NCBI RefSeq assembly: GCF_008369935.1
Contig: NZ_VTUZ01000022.1
Span: 1 to 64,000, forward strand
DNA: 64,000 nucleotides
Reading direction: 5' to 3'
From: Paraburkholderia panacisoli
Lineage (GTDB): Bacteria > Pseudomonadota > Gammaproteobacteria > Burkholderiales > Burkholderiaceae
Part shown: positions 52,352-61,645 of the stretch, one piece after another
How the letters are laid out: each line of letters starts with the position of its first letter
How positions within the stretch are numbered: the stretch's first letter is position 1
Position numbers and translations under genes: made by a program
Notes under the pieces: model-generated
Seen by the model: the letters and a program-made list of their open reading frames with translations, nothing else
Told to the model about the DNA's origin: nothing
The model's database searches: none

Positions 52352-53737
52352 TCAGACCTCGCCCCACAGGTCGTGGCCGTCTGCGCCGGTGATCTTCACC
52401 GACACGAAATCGCCGACCTTGTAGCGTTTGGACGCCTTGGTGGCCGGCGCGATATACACGACGCCGTCGATCTCCGGCGCATCCGCCGCAGTGCGGCCAA
52501 TGCCGCCGTCGGCATTGATTTCGTCGACCAGCACCTTCACCGTCTTGCCGACCTTCTTCGCGATCCGTTTGGCCGACACTTCCTCGGCCACTTCCATGAA
52601 GCGGGCACGCCGCTCTTCGCGCACTTCATCGGGCAGCGCGCCGTCGAGTTCGTTGGCGCTCGCGCCTTCGACCGGCGAGTACGCAAAGCAGCCGACCCGA
52701 TCCAGCTGCGCCTCGCGGATGAAATCGAGCAGCGTCTGGAACTGCTCTTCGGTCTCGCCCGGGAACCCGGCGATGAACGTGCTGCGGATCGTCAGATCCG
52801 GGCACATCTCGCGCCATGCCTTCACGCGCTCCATCACCTTCTCCGCGTTGGCCGGCCGCTTCATGCGCTTGAGCACTTCGGGATGCGCGTGCTGGAACGG
52901 CACGTCGAGGTACGGCAGCACGTGACCCTTGAACGGCCCTTCGGCCATCATCGGAATCACTTCGTCGACGCTCGGATACGGATACACGTAGTGCAAACGC
53001 ACCCACGCGCCGTATTGCGCGGCGAGTTCGCCGAGAGCCGCGACCAGATCGGTCATGCGCGTCTTGATCGGCTTGCCGTTCCAGAAGCCCGTGCGATATT
53101 TGACGTCGACGCCGTAAGCGCTGGTGTCCTGCGAGATCACCAGCAATTCCTTCACGCCGGACTTGAACAGATTTTCCGCTTCGAGCATCACTTCGGCGAC
53201 CGGACGCGACACGAGGTCGCCGCGCATCGAAGGGATGATGCAGAACGTGCAGCGGTGGTTGCAGCCTTCCGATATCTTCAGGTACGCGTAGTGGCGCGGC
53301 GTGAGCTTGATGCCCGCCGCGGGTACCAGATCGATGAACGGATCGTGCGGCTTGGGCAGATGCGAATGCACGTGCTGCATCACTTCGCCCACCGCGTGCG
53401 GCCCGGTCACGGCCAACACCTTCGGATGCACCTCTTCGATCAGCCCCGAGCCGCTCGCGCTCTTCTTCGCGCCGAGGCAGCCGGTGACGATCACTTTGCC
53501 GTTCTCGTTGAGCGCTTCACCGATCGCGTCGAGGCTTTCCTGCACGGCTTCGTCGATGAAGCCGCAGGTGTTGACGACCACGAGGTCCGCGCCGTCGTAC
53601 GTGCCGGAGATTTCGTAACCTTCGGCGCGCAACTGGGTGATGATCTGTTCGGAATCGACCAGGGCTTTAGGGCAACCGAGCGAAACGAAGCCGACCTTCG
53701 GCGCGGCAATCGGGGCAATCGTGGGGGTGACAGACAT
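52352..53737 (-). CDS. rimO: Ribosomal protein S12 methylthiotransferase RimO
   Basis: A 461-residue radical-SAM enzyme that adds a methylthio group to Asp of ribosomal protein S12. The N-terminal MTTase domain has the first Fe-S Cys residues in [30 protein letters not shown] and [11 protein letters not shown]. The radical-SAM CxxxCxxC is [19 protein letters not shown]-terminal TRAM domain follows. The start at 53737 ([15 protein letters not shown]) begins the family; an upstream in-frame ATG adds 18 noise residues. Followed directly by the sugar kinase. Confidence 0.95.
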   Translation of the reverse strand: MSVTPTIAPIAAPKVGFVSLGCPKALVDSEQIITQLRAEGYEISGTYDGADLVVVNTCGFIDEAVQESLDAIGEALNENGKVIVTGCLGAKKSASGSGLIEEVHPKVLAVTGPHAVGEVMQHVHSHLPKPHDPFIDLVPAAGIKLTPRHYAYLKISEGCNHRCTFCIIPSMRGDLVSRPVAEVMLEAENLFKSGVKELLVISQDTSAYGVDVKYRTGFWNGKPIKTRMTDLVAALGELAAQYGAWVRLHYVYPYPSVDEVIPMMAEGPFKGHVLPYLDVPFQHAHPEVLKRMKRPANAEKVMERVKAWREMCPDLTIRSTFIAGFPGETEEQFQTLLDFIREAQLDRVGCFAYSPVEGASANELDGALPDEVREERRARFMEVAEEVSAKRIAKKVGKTVKVLVDEINADGGIGRTAADAPEIDGVVYIAPATKASKRYKVGDFVSVKITGADGHDLWGEV

Positions 53738-53818
53738 GGGGGACCGCTTGAAGACGTTAAACCTTGAATTGTAGCGGTTCGGCACGGCCACCGCTCGTAA
53801 GTCTTTGAATTTTAGCCC

Positions 53819-54841
53819 TCAACCGGCTACGGCCTCGGCCGGATCGAACTGTTCGACGGCGTCGGATCGCTGGCTTCGGATGGATTCGCGGGATGCCAGC
53901 GCGGCCTCGATCACCCGCAGAATTTCGTGCGAATCCTGCACCCGGCGGATCGCCGCATGCAGTTCGGCTGCCTGCGGCCAGGTGCGCTGCAGATAGCTCA
54001 GCCACTTCTTGACGCGTCCGTGCTCGTGGCTGGACGAGGCGCGCGCCTGCAATTTCCTCAGATAGCCGGCGATCTGGCGCAGCACGCGCTGCAATTCGCC
54101 GGCAGAAGGGGTCGGGTCCATCAATCCGCGGATTCGCAATGCGAGGAACGGATCCGACACGGCGCCGCGTCCGATCATCACGTCCGCGCACCCGCTGACG
54201 GCCCGGCACCGCTCCCAGTCCGCCACGCTCCAGACTTCGCCGTTTGCGATGACCGGTACGTCCACCGCGTCGTCGATACGCGCGATCCACTCCCAGTGCG
54301 CCGGCGGCCGGTAGCCATGATCGCGCGTGCGCGCATGCACGACCAGCGAGGCCGCGCCGCCTTCCGCGAGCGCCACTGCGCAATCGATCGCCCGCGACGT
54401 GTCGGATACGCCAAGGCGCATTTTCGCCGTCACGGCGATGCCGGCCGGCACCGCGGCGCGCACCGCGGAAACGATCCGGTGCAGCTGTTCAGGGTCGGCC
54501 AGCAGCATGGCTCCGCCGCCGTGCTGATTGACCACCTTGGCGGGACAGCCGAAGTTCAGGTCGACCCCATACGGCGACAACGCCGCCGCATGCCTTGCAT
54601 TGCGCGCCATCCACTGGGGATCGCTGCCGAGCAACTGGATCACCATGGGCGTGCCGCTGGGAGTGCGGCTTGCGTCGAGAACTTCGGGCGCTTCCCGCTC
54701 GTAGACGCGTGCAGGCAGCAGGGAACCCGTCACGCGGACGAATTCGGACACGCACCCGTCGAAGCCGCGCGTGCTGGTCAGCACGTCGCGCAGCACGTAG
54801 TCCGCAAGCCCTTCCATCGGGGCGAGAAACAGCCGGCTCAT
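53819..54841 (-). CDS. dusC: tRNA-dihydrouridine synthase, DusC type
   Basis: A 340-residue FMN enzyme that reduces uridine in the tRNA D-loop. FMN-binding LFLAPMEGLADYVLRDVLTS opens the TIM barrel. The catalytic Cys is Cys99 in VDLNFGCPAKVVNQHGGGAM. Further signatures are AVTAKMRLGVSDTSRAI, LVVHARTRDHGYRPPAHWEW and VIANGEVWSVADWERC. The C-terminal helical domain is present. The sequence fits DusC (E. coli position U16) better than DusA or DusB, from the motif GYRPPAHWEW. The ATG at 54841 is preferred over a TTG two codons upstream. Confidence 0.9.
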   Translation of the reverse strand: MSRLFLAPMEGLADYVLRDVLTSTRGFDGCVSEFVRVTGSLLPARVYEREAPEVLDASRTPSGTPMVIQLLGSDPQWMARNARHAAALSPYGVDLNFGCPAKVVNQHGGGAMLLADPEQLHRIVSAVRAAVPAGIAVTAKMRLGVSDTSRAIDCAVALAEGGAASLVVHARTRDHGYRPPAHWEWIARIDDAVDVPVIANGEVWSVADWERCRAVSGCADVMIGRGAVSDPFLALRIRGLMDPTPSAGELQRVLRQIAGYLRKLQARASSSHEHGRVKKWLSYLQRTWPQAAELHAAIRRVQDSHEILRVIEAALASRESIRSQRSDAVEQFDPAEAVAG

Positions 54842-55276
54842 GCGCAAATCCGGTTATGCGATCGGCGGGTCAAGCGTGGCAGACCCAGCCGGCCTTCAAA
54901 GCCGAAGGGGACGGCGCGGTGAGGGAGATGATCTGCAGCATAGGGTGGGTCCGGCGTGGAGCGATGACGATAGCGGCGATGGAGAGCGCTGCGACAGGAA
55001 CGACAGACGTTCAAGGGCCGTGAAAATCCGGCCGTGGCGCAAAGCGCTCTGCGCGCGAAAGTCGCGATTGTACCGCGCTGGCGGCGATGAACCACGCTGA
55101 GGTGAGCTGAAGTGAAGCGTGCGCACGTTGCCTGGCGCTGCGGTGCATATCGGCTGCGAGGCTGCCGCGAACCCACGGGTCCGCGCCGCTGCCATGCGCA
55201 ATCGGAGCCGGTCTGCGTCACCGGGACAACGACAACAACGACGGCGCCCGCGCCGCCGCTCGCACAATTATTGGCG
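54842..55276. other. Intergenic region between phaR and dusC
   Basis: 435 bp between two minus-strand genes. It must contain the dusC promoter and the end of the phaR transcript. Several short frames on both strands look non-coding. I see no terminator hairpin with a T-run, RNA gene or repeat. Confidence 0.35.
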
Positions 55277-55885
55277 TTACTTCTTCTCCGGCTCCGGATT
55301 CGTTTGCGGCACGGCTGGTGCGTTGCCTGCATTAACCGGGCCGCCGGGCGTGAACGGGAACGTGGCGAACATCGACTTCGCCTGGTTCTGCATCTGCTCC
55401 TGCATCTGCACGAACATGTTCTTCGACTGCTCGATATAGCTGGTCATCATGCCCTGCATCATCGGGGCCTGCATGTTCATGAACTGCGACCAGACTTCCG
55501 GATTCATCGCCTTGCCTTCATACAGATTCTTCGACTGGTCGGCGAGCTTCGCCTGAATGTCGATGAAAGCCTGGATGTTCTTTTCCAGATACGTGCCCAT
55601 CATGCCCTGCATCGCATGCCCATAGAAACGGATGATCTGCGACAGCATCGACGACGAGAACATCGGCAAGCCGCCGCTCTCCTCTTCGAGAATGATCTGC
55701 AACAGGATGGCGCGCGTCAGGTCCTCGTTGCTCTTCGCATCGATGACCTTGAAATCCTCCTGATCGAGCACGAGCTGTTTGACATCCGTCAGCGTGATGT
55801 ACGTGCTTGTCTCAGTATCGTAGAGCCGACGGTTCGGATATTTCTTGATCAGTCGTTCGGCTGTTTTCTTTGTAGTAGTGGTCAT
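55277..55885 (-). CDS. phaR: PHB synthesis regulator PhaR
   Basis: A 202-residue DNA- and PHB-binding repressor. The PHB/DNA-binding N-domain begins KKTAERLIKKYPNRRLYDTE, the family hallmark, and continues SNEDLTRAILLQIILEEESG. A PHB accumulation repeat region follows (MLSQIIRFYGHAMQGMMGTY, then MMTSYIEQSKNMFVQMQEQM), ending in a Pro/Asn-rich tail. In related species PhaR represses phasin genes and its own gene until granules absorb it. It is the last gene of phaCAB-R, separated from phaB by a long stem-loop. No phasin gene is in this window. Confidence 0.95.
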   Translation of the reverse strand: MTTTTKKTAERLIKKYPNRRLYDTETSTYITLTDVKQLVLDQEDFKVIDAKSNEDLTRAILLQIILEEESGGLPMFSSSMLSQIIRFYGHAMQGMMGTYLEKNIQAFIDIQAKLADQSKNLYEGKAMNPEVWSQFMNMQAPMMQGMMTSYIEQSKNMFVQMQEQMQNQAKSMFATFPFTPGGPVNAGNAPAVPQTNPEPEKK

Positions 55886-55924
55886 GTAACGCCTTTGAGC
55901 GCGAGTTAAGCGCGAAAACGGCGT

Positions 55925-55964
55925 CGTGCCGGCTGCGCAATCGGGCCATTGCGCAGCCGGCACG
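55925..55964 (-). terminator. 17-bp perfect stem-loop between phaB and phaR
   Basis: CGTGCCGGCTGCGCAAT (55925-55941) pairs perfectly with ATTGCGCAGCCGGCACG (55948-55964) around a 6-nt loop. On the minus strand it is followed by GCCGTTTTCG, with only four T. It may be a partial terminator or an mRNA processing or stability element that separates phaCAB from phaR expression. Confidence 0.7.
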
Positions 55965-56018
55965 CCGCCGAACCATCTGAGCCGAAGCACGCCGCCTTGT
56001 GAGCGGCGCGCTGTAGAC

Positions 56019-56759
56019 TCAGCCCATATGCAAGCCGCCGTTCAGCGAAAAATCAGCGCCCGTGGAGAAACCCGATTCTTCCGACGCGAGCCACGCGACG
56101 ATCGAGCCGATTTCGTCCGGCCGACCCAGGCGGCGCACCGGAATCGTCGCCACGATCTTTTCCATCACGTCCGGACGGATGGCCTTGACCATGTCGGTGC
56201 CGATGTAGCCCGGCGACACGGTGTTGACCGTCACGCCCTTGGTCGCCACTTCCTGCGCCAGCGCCATCGTGAAGCCGTGAATGCCGGCCTTCGCGGTCGA
56301 GTAGTTGGTCTGGCCGAACTGGCCCTTCTGCCCGTTCACCGACGAAATGTTGATCACGCGGCCCCAGCCACGCTCGACCATGCCATCGATCACCTGCTTG
56401 GTGACGTTGAACAGGCTGGTCAGGTTGGTGTCGATCACCGCTGTCCAGTCTTCATGCGTCATCTTGCGGAACACGACGTCGCGCGTGATGCCGGCATTAT
56501 TCACCAGCACGTCGATCTCGCCCACTTCGGACTTGACCTTCTCGAACGCGGTCTTGGTCGATTCCCAATCGCCGACATTGCCTTCGGAGGCGACGAAATC
56601 GAAGCCCAGCGACTTCTGCTCTTCGAGCCACTTTACGCGGCGCGGCGAGTTCGGGCCACAGCCCGCGACCACCTTGAAGCCCTCTTTGTGCAGCCGCTGG
56701 CAAATGCTCGTGCCGATGCCACCCATGCCGCCCGTTACGTACGCAATTCGCTGTGTCAT
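56019..56759 (-). CDS. phaB: Acetoacetyl-CoA reductase PhaB
   Basis: A 246-residue NADPH-dependent short-chain dehydrogenase that reduces acetoacetyl-CoA to (R)-3-hydroxybutyryl-CoA. The cofactor motif is TGGMGGIGTSICQRL. The catalytic residues are Ser140 in VINISSVNGQKGQFG and Tyr153/Lys157 in TNYSTAKAGIHGF, the same positions as in the Cupriavidus enzyme. The C-terminus RLGRPDEIGSIVAWLASEES is typical. The start at 56759 (MTQRIAYVTGG) is clear. It lies 211 bp after phaA on the same strand, in the order phaC-phaA-phaB. Confidence 0.97.
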   Translation of the reverse strand: MTQRIAYVTGGMGGIGTSICQRLHKEGFKVVAGCGPNSPRRVKWLEEQKSLGFDFVASEGNVGDWESTKTAFEKVKSEVGEIDVLVNNAGITRDVVFRKMTHEDWTAVIDTNLTSLFNVTKQVIDGMVERGWGRVINISSVNGQKGQFGQTNYSTAKAGIHGFTMALAQEVATKGVTVNTVSPGYIGTDMVKAIRPDVMEKIVATIPVRRLGRPDEIGSIVAWLASEESGFSTGADFSLNGGLHMG

Positions 56760-56970
56760 AAACCACACTCCGTTATCGTTTTCGAGGCGCCGACCGGCCA
56801 CCCCGACCGACCACCTCTTGTTCGCCTGATGCTTCCTCGTCGCTGCCGCCGGGCGACCGGCCGGCGAGGCCGCTGCTGACACCGCGCGCCAACTGTGTCG
56901 ACGCGGCGCGCGGCAACCTGCCCGATGCCGGTTCTCCGATGCCTGGCGGCGCCGGATCAGCGCGGCGTGC

Positions 56971-58152
56971 TCAAGCGCGCTCGATCGCCAGCGCGACACC
57001 CATGCCGCCGCCGATACACAGCGACGCCAAACCCTTCTTCGCATCGCGCTTCTGCATTTCGTGCAGCAGCGTGACGAGAATCCGGCAGCCGGACGCGCCG
57101 ATCGGATGGCCGATCGCAATCGCGCCGCCGTTCACGTTGATCTTCGACGTGTCCCAGCCCATCTGCTGATTCACGGCGCACGCCTGCGCGGCGAACGCTT
57201 CATTGATTTCCATCAGGTCCAGGTCGGCCGGCGTCCAGCCCGCGCGTTCGAGACAGCGGCGCGAAGCCGGCACCGGGCCCATACCCATCACCTTCGGATC
57301 CAGACCCGAGGTAGCGTAAGCCTTGATGCGCGCAAGCGGCGTGAGGCCGAGCGCCTCGGCTTTCTTCGCCGACATCACCAGCACCGCCGCCGCGCCGTCG
57401 TTCAGACCCGACGCGTTGGCCGCCGTGACCGAGCCTTCCTTCGAGAAGGCCGGCTTCAGGCCCGCCAGCGAATCAGCGGTGACGCCGTGGCGCACGAACT
57501 CGTCGGTTGCGAAACGCAGCGGCTCGCCCTTGCGCTGCGGAATCTCGACCGGCACGATTTCGTCGTCGAAACGGCCCGCCTTCTGCGCGGCTTCCGCCTT
57601 GTTCTGCGACAGCGCCGCGAACGCGTCCTGCTGCTCGCGCGTGATGCCGTATTCCTTCGCGACGTTTTCCGCCGTCACGCCCATGTGGTACTGGTTGTAC
57701 ACGTCCCACAGGCCGTCGACGATCATCGAGTCGATCAGCTTCGCGTCGCCCATGCGGAAGCCGTCGCGTGAGCCCGGCAGAACGTGCGGCGCGGCGCTCA
57801 TGTTTTCCTGACCACCGGCCACCACGATGTCCGCATCGCCCGCGATGATCGCGTTGGCCGCGAGCATCACGGACTTCAGACCCGAGCCGCACACCACGTT
57901 GATCGTCATGGCGGGCACGGCCGCGGGCAAGCCCGCCTTGATCAGCGACTGACGCGCAGGATTCTGGCCGGAGCCGGCCGTCAACACCTGGCCCAGGATC
58001 ACTTCGCTCACCTGCTCCGGCTTCAGCCCGGCCCGCTCGAGCACGGCACGGATCACCGTGGCGCCGAGTTCGGGCGCGGCGATCTTCGCCAGCGATCCAC
58101 CGAATTTACCTACTGCCGTACGGGCGGCCGATACGATCACAACATCAGTCAT
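56971..58152 (-). CDS. phaA: Acetyl-CoA acetyltransferase PhaA
   Basis: A 393-residue biosynthetic thiolase that condenses two acetyl-CoA to acetoacetyl-CoA, the first step of PHB synthesis. The nucleophile Cys88 is in [15 protein letters not shown], and the C-terminal His and Cys are in [17 protein letters not shown] and [19 protein letters not shown]. The start at 58152 ([15 protein letters not shown]) is 8 nt after GGAGG; an ATG two codons upstream is too close. It lies between phaC (133 bp upstream) and phaB. Confidence 0.96.
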   Translation of the reverse strand: MTDVVIVSAARTAVGKFGGSLAKIAAPELGATVIRAVLERAGLKPEQVSEVILGQVLTAGSGQNPARQSLIKAGLPAAVPAMTINVVCGSGLKSVMLAANAIIAGDADIVVAGGQENMSAAPHVLPGSRDGFRMGDAKLIDSMIVDGLWDVYNQYHMGVTAENVAKEYGITREQQDAFAALSQNKAEAAQKAGRFDDEIVPVEIPQRKGEPLRFATDEFVRHGVTADSLAGLKPAFSKEGSVTAANASGLNDGAAAVLVMSAKKAEALGLTPLARIKAYATSGLDPKVMGMGPVPASRRCLERAGWTPADLDLMEINEAFAAQACAVNQQMGWDTSKINVNGGAIAIGHPIGASGCRILVTLLHEMQKRDAKKGLASLCIGGGMGVALAIERA

Positions 58153-58285
58153 TTCCATATCCTCCGGGCATGTCGGCCGAATGCGCCGCAGCCCGTCAAG
58201 TTAAAAATTCGTTGCTCCAACGCCTTTACTTATTCAGACGCCCACTCACCTATTGCCAACCATCGCACTGTGAAGCGCGTTCAAC

Positions 58286-60205
58286 TTACTCCCGTTGCCG
58301 CACGTAACGTCCTGGCGCCGGCTCGATCTCCGGAAACTCCGCCGAGCCCGCCGCGGCGCGCGGCTTCACCTTCTTGCCGCCGTACTGATCGAGCCACGTA
58401 GTCCATTCGGGCCACCAGCTGCCGGGCACTTCGGTCGCGGCGCCGAACCATTCGTCCGGGCTCGCCGGCAACGTCGCGGCGTCACCTTCCAGCGTCCAGT
58501 AACTGCGCTTTTTCTTCGCGGGCGGATTGATCACGCCGGCGATATGGCCCGACGCGCCGAGCACGAACTTCAGCGGCCCGCTCAGGAGCGGCGCCGACGC
58601 GTACGCCGTTTGCCACGGCACGATATGGTCTTCGCGTGACCCGTAGATGAAGGTGGGCACGTCGATCTTCGACAAGTCGATCGACTGGCCGCAGGTGCTC
58701 AACGCACCCGGTTCGCGCAGACGATTCTCGAGGTAGGTGTTGCGCAGATACCAGACATACATCGGGCCCGGCAGGCTGGTCGAGTCGCTGTTCCAGTACA
58801 GCAGGTCGAACGGCACCGGCGTGCGGCCCTTCAGGTAATTGTCGACGACGTAGTTCCAGACCAGATCGTTCGGCCGCAGGAACGAGAACGTGTTGGCGAA
58901 CTCGATGCCGCGCATCAATCCCGGCGGCGCACCATTCTTGCCGCCGATGGTCTGCTCGCGCATCTGCACGTGCGTCTCGTCGACGAACACGTCGAGCACT
59001 CCCGTGTCGGAGAAGTCGAGCATCGCGGTGAGCAGCGTCATCGACGCGGCCGGGTGCTCGCCGCGTGCGGCGGCCACCGCCAGCGCAGTGGCGAGCATCG
59101 TGCCGCCGACGCAAAAGCCGAGCGTGTTGACCTGTTCGCGGCCGCTGATCTTGCAGACGGTGTCGATCGCGGCGAGCACACCCTCGCCGATGTAATCGTC
59201 CCACGTCTTGTGCGCGATCGACTGATCCGCGTTGCGCCACGAGATCAGGAACACCTGGTGCCCCGAATCGAGCGCATGCGCGACCAGCGAATTCTCCGGC
59301 TGCAGGTCGAGAATGTAGTACTTGTTGATGCACGGCGGCACGATCAGCAGCGGCCGCTCGCGCACGGTCGCCGTGCGCGGCTTGTACTGGATCAGTTGCA
59401 GCAGGTCGTTCTCGAACACCACCGAGCCTTCGGTGTTGGCGAGGTTCTCACCGACCACGAAGCCCGATTCGTCGGTCTGCGAAATCTTGCCGCGCTGCAG
59501 GTCGGTGAGCAGGTTCATCACGCCTTGCCGCAGGCTCTCGCCCTTGCTGTCGAGCAGGGTTTTTTGCGCTTCCGGATTCAACGCGAAGAAGTTGCTCGGC
59601 GAAGCGGCCGCGGTCCATTGCTGGACGGCGAAACGGATGCGCTCGCGCACCTTCGGTTCGGTGTCGAGCGCGTCGACCATCTCCTGCAGATAGCGCGCGT
59701 TCAGCAGATACCACGCGGCGGTGAACGCATAGGCCGGTGTCGCGCTCCATGCTTCGGAACTGAAGCGGCGGTCCTTGAGTTCGGGCGCCTTCGAAACCGA
59801 CGTGGCTGCCTGCTGGATCAACTCCATCGCATCGCGCGAATAATCCGCCTGCAGTTTCTGCAGACGTTCGGAGGGAATCGCGGCGGCGGGTATGTTCAGA
59901 CCTGCGAACGAAGGCATGGAAGGCATCGCCCCCGCCGCCAGTTTGCTGAAGTCCGGCATGCCGGGAAACGACGGCATCGGGGGGAAACCCATTTGCGGCA
60001 TGCCCGGCACTTGCGGCATGGGCGGCATCTGGAAAGGCGTGCCGGCGGCGCCCGGGGGCGTCCCGAGCGAACGCCATGCGTTCATCCAGGCGTCGACGAA
60101 TTGCTGCATGCCTGCGGCGGATGTTGCGCCGCTCGTACCGGCCTGCTGCGTATGCTCCGTCGAGGAGTCCGTGCTGGGGGAAGCTGAGGAATATGAAGCT
60201 GCCAT
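58286..60205 (-). CDS. phaC: Class I poly(3-hydroxyalkanoate) synthase PhaC
   Basis: A 639-residue class I synthase that polymerises (R)-3-hydroxybutyryl-CoA at granule surfaces. The catalytic triad is Cys365 in LGFCVGGTML, Asp526 in YGSREDHIVPW and His554 in LGASGHIAGVINPP; the spacing (161 and 28 residues) is the same as in the Cupriavidus enzyme. The N-domain carries a Met/Pro/Gly-rich segment at about 57-100 (MPPMPQVPGMPQMGFPPMPS) that is longer than in the C. necator protein. The start at 60205 (MAASYSSAS) is accepted. It heads the operon, about 120 bp downstream of a TTGACA promoter. Confidence 0.97.
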   Translation of the reverse strand: MAASYSSASPSTDSSTEHTQQAGTSGATSAAGMQQFVDAWMNAWRSLGTPPGAAGTPFQMPPMPQVPGMPQMGFPPMPSFPGMPDFSKLAAGAMPSMPSFAGLNIPAAAIPSERLQKLQADYSRDAMELIQQAATSVSKAPELKDRRFSSEAWSATPAYAFTAAWYLLNARYLQEMVDALDTEPKVRERIRFAVQQWTAAASPSNFFALNPEAQKTLLDSKGESLRQGVMNLLTDLQRGKISQTDESGFVVGENLANTEGSVVFENDLLQLIQYKPRTATVRERPLLIVPPCINKYYILDLQPENSLVAHALDSGHQVFLISWRNADQSIAHKTWDDYIGEGVLAAIDTVCKISGREQVNTLGFCVGGTMLATALAVAAARGEHPAASMTLLTAMLDFSDTGVLDVFVDETHVQMREQTIGGKNGAPPGLMRGIEFANTFSFLRPNDLVWNYVVDNYLKGRTPVPFDLLYWNSDSTSLPGPMYVWYLRNTYLENRLREPGALSTCGQSIDLSKIDVPTFIYGSREDHIVPWQTAYASAPLLSGPLKFVLGASGHIAGVINPPAKKKRSYWTLEGDAATLPASPDEWFGAATEVPGSWWPEWTTWLDQYGGKKVKPRAAAGSAEFPEIEPAPGRYVRQRE

Positions 60206-60781
60206 ACCTGCTTTTGACCGGTAAGTCCTTGCGGACGGGTTGGAGAGGCAGGTTCGTGCGCACGTGTGCGATTGCTCGCGACCTCGTCACGCCCTGTCCC
60301 ATGTACGAGGATCTCGTGAGGAACATTCTTGCTCCCCATGGCAAGGCATGTCAATGCTTGTTCCCGATTTTGCCGCAGTGCGATAGTTTTTTAATTATCG
60401 TTTTCCCTGTGTAGCAGATCGCGCTTTTGAGGCACGTATGACTAATGGATCGGTCGAGCGAAAAAAGCTCCCAGATTGCATGGGGTTATGTGCATTTATC
60501 GGTGCGTGGGCACACACTTTTCGCGGCAGATTTACGCTAGTTCGATGAATTCCGGCACCGCAGCAAAAACGCGCTGCGCGCCTCGGAATAAACCCGCATA
60601 CGCCCCCCCGTACGATCCGCAAACGCTGCTTGCGGCCCCGCGCAGCCCGCACGGTCGACGCGCTCCGCATGCGACACGCCCGCGTGGCGATGCAATCGCG
60701 CGCACCGGCGCACCCGGCGGCCCAATCATCATCATGCGGGCGGGCGACTTCCTCAGACGCAGGGTCGAGCCGCGCTGCGCA
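60206..60781. other. Intergenic region upstream of phaC
   Basis: 576 bp between phaC and pgeF, both on the minus strand. It contains the phaC promoter at 60325-60354, and near 60380-60400 an AT-rich stretch with CGATA and TATCG arms around 10 nt. The rest, up to pgeF, has only short frames with atypical residues and no recognisable gene. Confidence 0.45.
60325..60354 (-). promoter_or_regulatory. phaC operon sigma-70 promoter
   Basis: On the minus strand a perfect -35 box TTGACA (60349-60354) is followed after 18 bp by AAGAAT (60325-60330). From memory, the Cupriavidus necator phaCAB promoter has the same form, TTGACA-N18-AACAAT, which supports the call. The leader would be about 115 nt. Confidence 0.6.
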
Positions 60782-61645
60782 TCAGTCCGCGAGCGTCTGC
60801 GCGTGAGCGTCGAGCCAGATCAGCGCGGCCATGCGGCCGGTCTCGCGGTCGCGTCGATAGGAATAGAAACGATCGCGTTGCGTGACCGTGCAGAGATCCC
60901 CGCCGACGATCCGCGTCACGCCGAGCGCTTGCAGACGCAAGCGCGCCAGCGCCGGCAGATCGGCGAGATATTTGCCCGCATGGTCCGGATGCGCGACGAA
61001 TGCGTCCGCGGTGGCATCGCGTTGCGCGCCGTCTACACCGTTCATGAAGGCGTCACGCACATCGGTTCCGACTTCGAACGCGCCGGGACCGATCGACGGT
61101 CCGAGGTACGCATGCAATGCAGCGGGCTCGACGCCCGCGAGTTGCGCGACGCGCTGAGCGGTCTGTTCGACGATGCCCGCCGCCAGCCCGCGCCACCCCG
61201 CATGCGCCGCACCGACCGCGCGGCCCGCTTCGTCGCACAACAGCACCGGCATGCAATCGGCCACCATCACGACACACACGGTGCCGGGACGATCGGTGAC
61301 GCTCGCATCGGCACGCGTGCGCGTGCCGTGCGCGTTCGCCTGCGCGAGCACATCCTCAGCGCGCACGATGCCCGCGCCGTGAATCTGTTCGAGCCACGCG
61401 GCCTCGCTGACGCCGGCGAGGCCCAGCAAGCGCTCGCGGTTCTGCGCGACCGCGGCCGGATCGTCACCCGTTTTCAAGCCCAGGTTCAGGCCGCCGGGTT
61501 GATCCGCGCCGGCCTGCCAGCGGCCGAACGGCGGCTGACTCACGCCGCCGTTGCGCGTGGTCACGAGCGCGCGCACGCGTGGCGATACGTTCCATGCGGG
61601 TTGCACGACATCGGCAAAGCTCAGCTCAGGCAAACTCGCGCTCAT
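60782..61645 (-). CDS. pgeF: Laccase-domain protein PgeF (YfiH family)
   Basis: A 287-residue protein of the multicopper-polyphenol-oxidase-like DUF152 family. In E. coli it (YfiH/PgeF) corrects peptidoglycan by removing L-Ser-containing precursors; others report purine-nucleoside phosphorylase activity. Conserved segments are [15 protein letters not shown] (His), [18 protein letters not shown] (Cys) and [18 protein letters not shown] (His), the three metal ligands. The C-terminal [14 protein letters not shown] is typical. Its start overlaps the rluD stop (ATGA), so the two are coupled. Confidence 0.9.
   Translation of the reverse strand: MSASLPELSFADVVQPAWNVSPRVRALVTTRNGGVSQPPFGRWQAGADQPGGLNLGLKTGDDPAAVAQNRERLLGLAGVSEAAWLEQIHGAGIVRAEDVLAQANAHGTRTRADASVTDRPGTVCVVMVADCMPVLLCDEAGRAVGAAHAGWRGLAAGIVEQTAQRVAQLAGVEPAALHAYLGPSIGPGAFEVGTDVRDAFMNGVDGAQRDATADAFVAHPDHAGKYLADLPALARLRLQALGVTRIVGGDLCTVTQRDRFYSYRRDRETGRMAALIWLDAHAQTLAD

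Noticed and set aside
60378-60402. PhaR or sigma-54 site upstream of phaC
   Set aside because: The AT-rich CGATA/TATCG repeat is not a known PhaR or sigma-54 motif, and the TTGACA promoter explains transcription.
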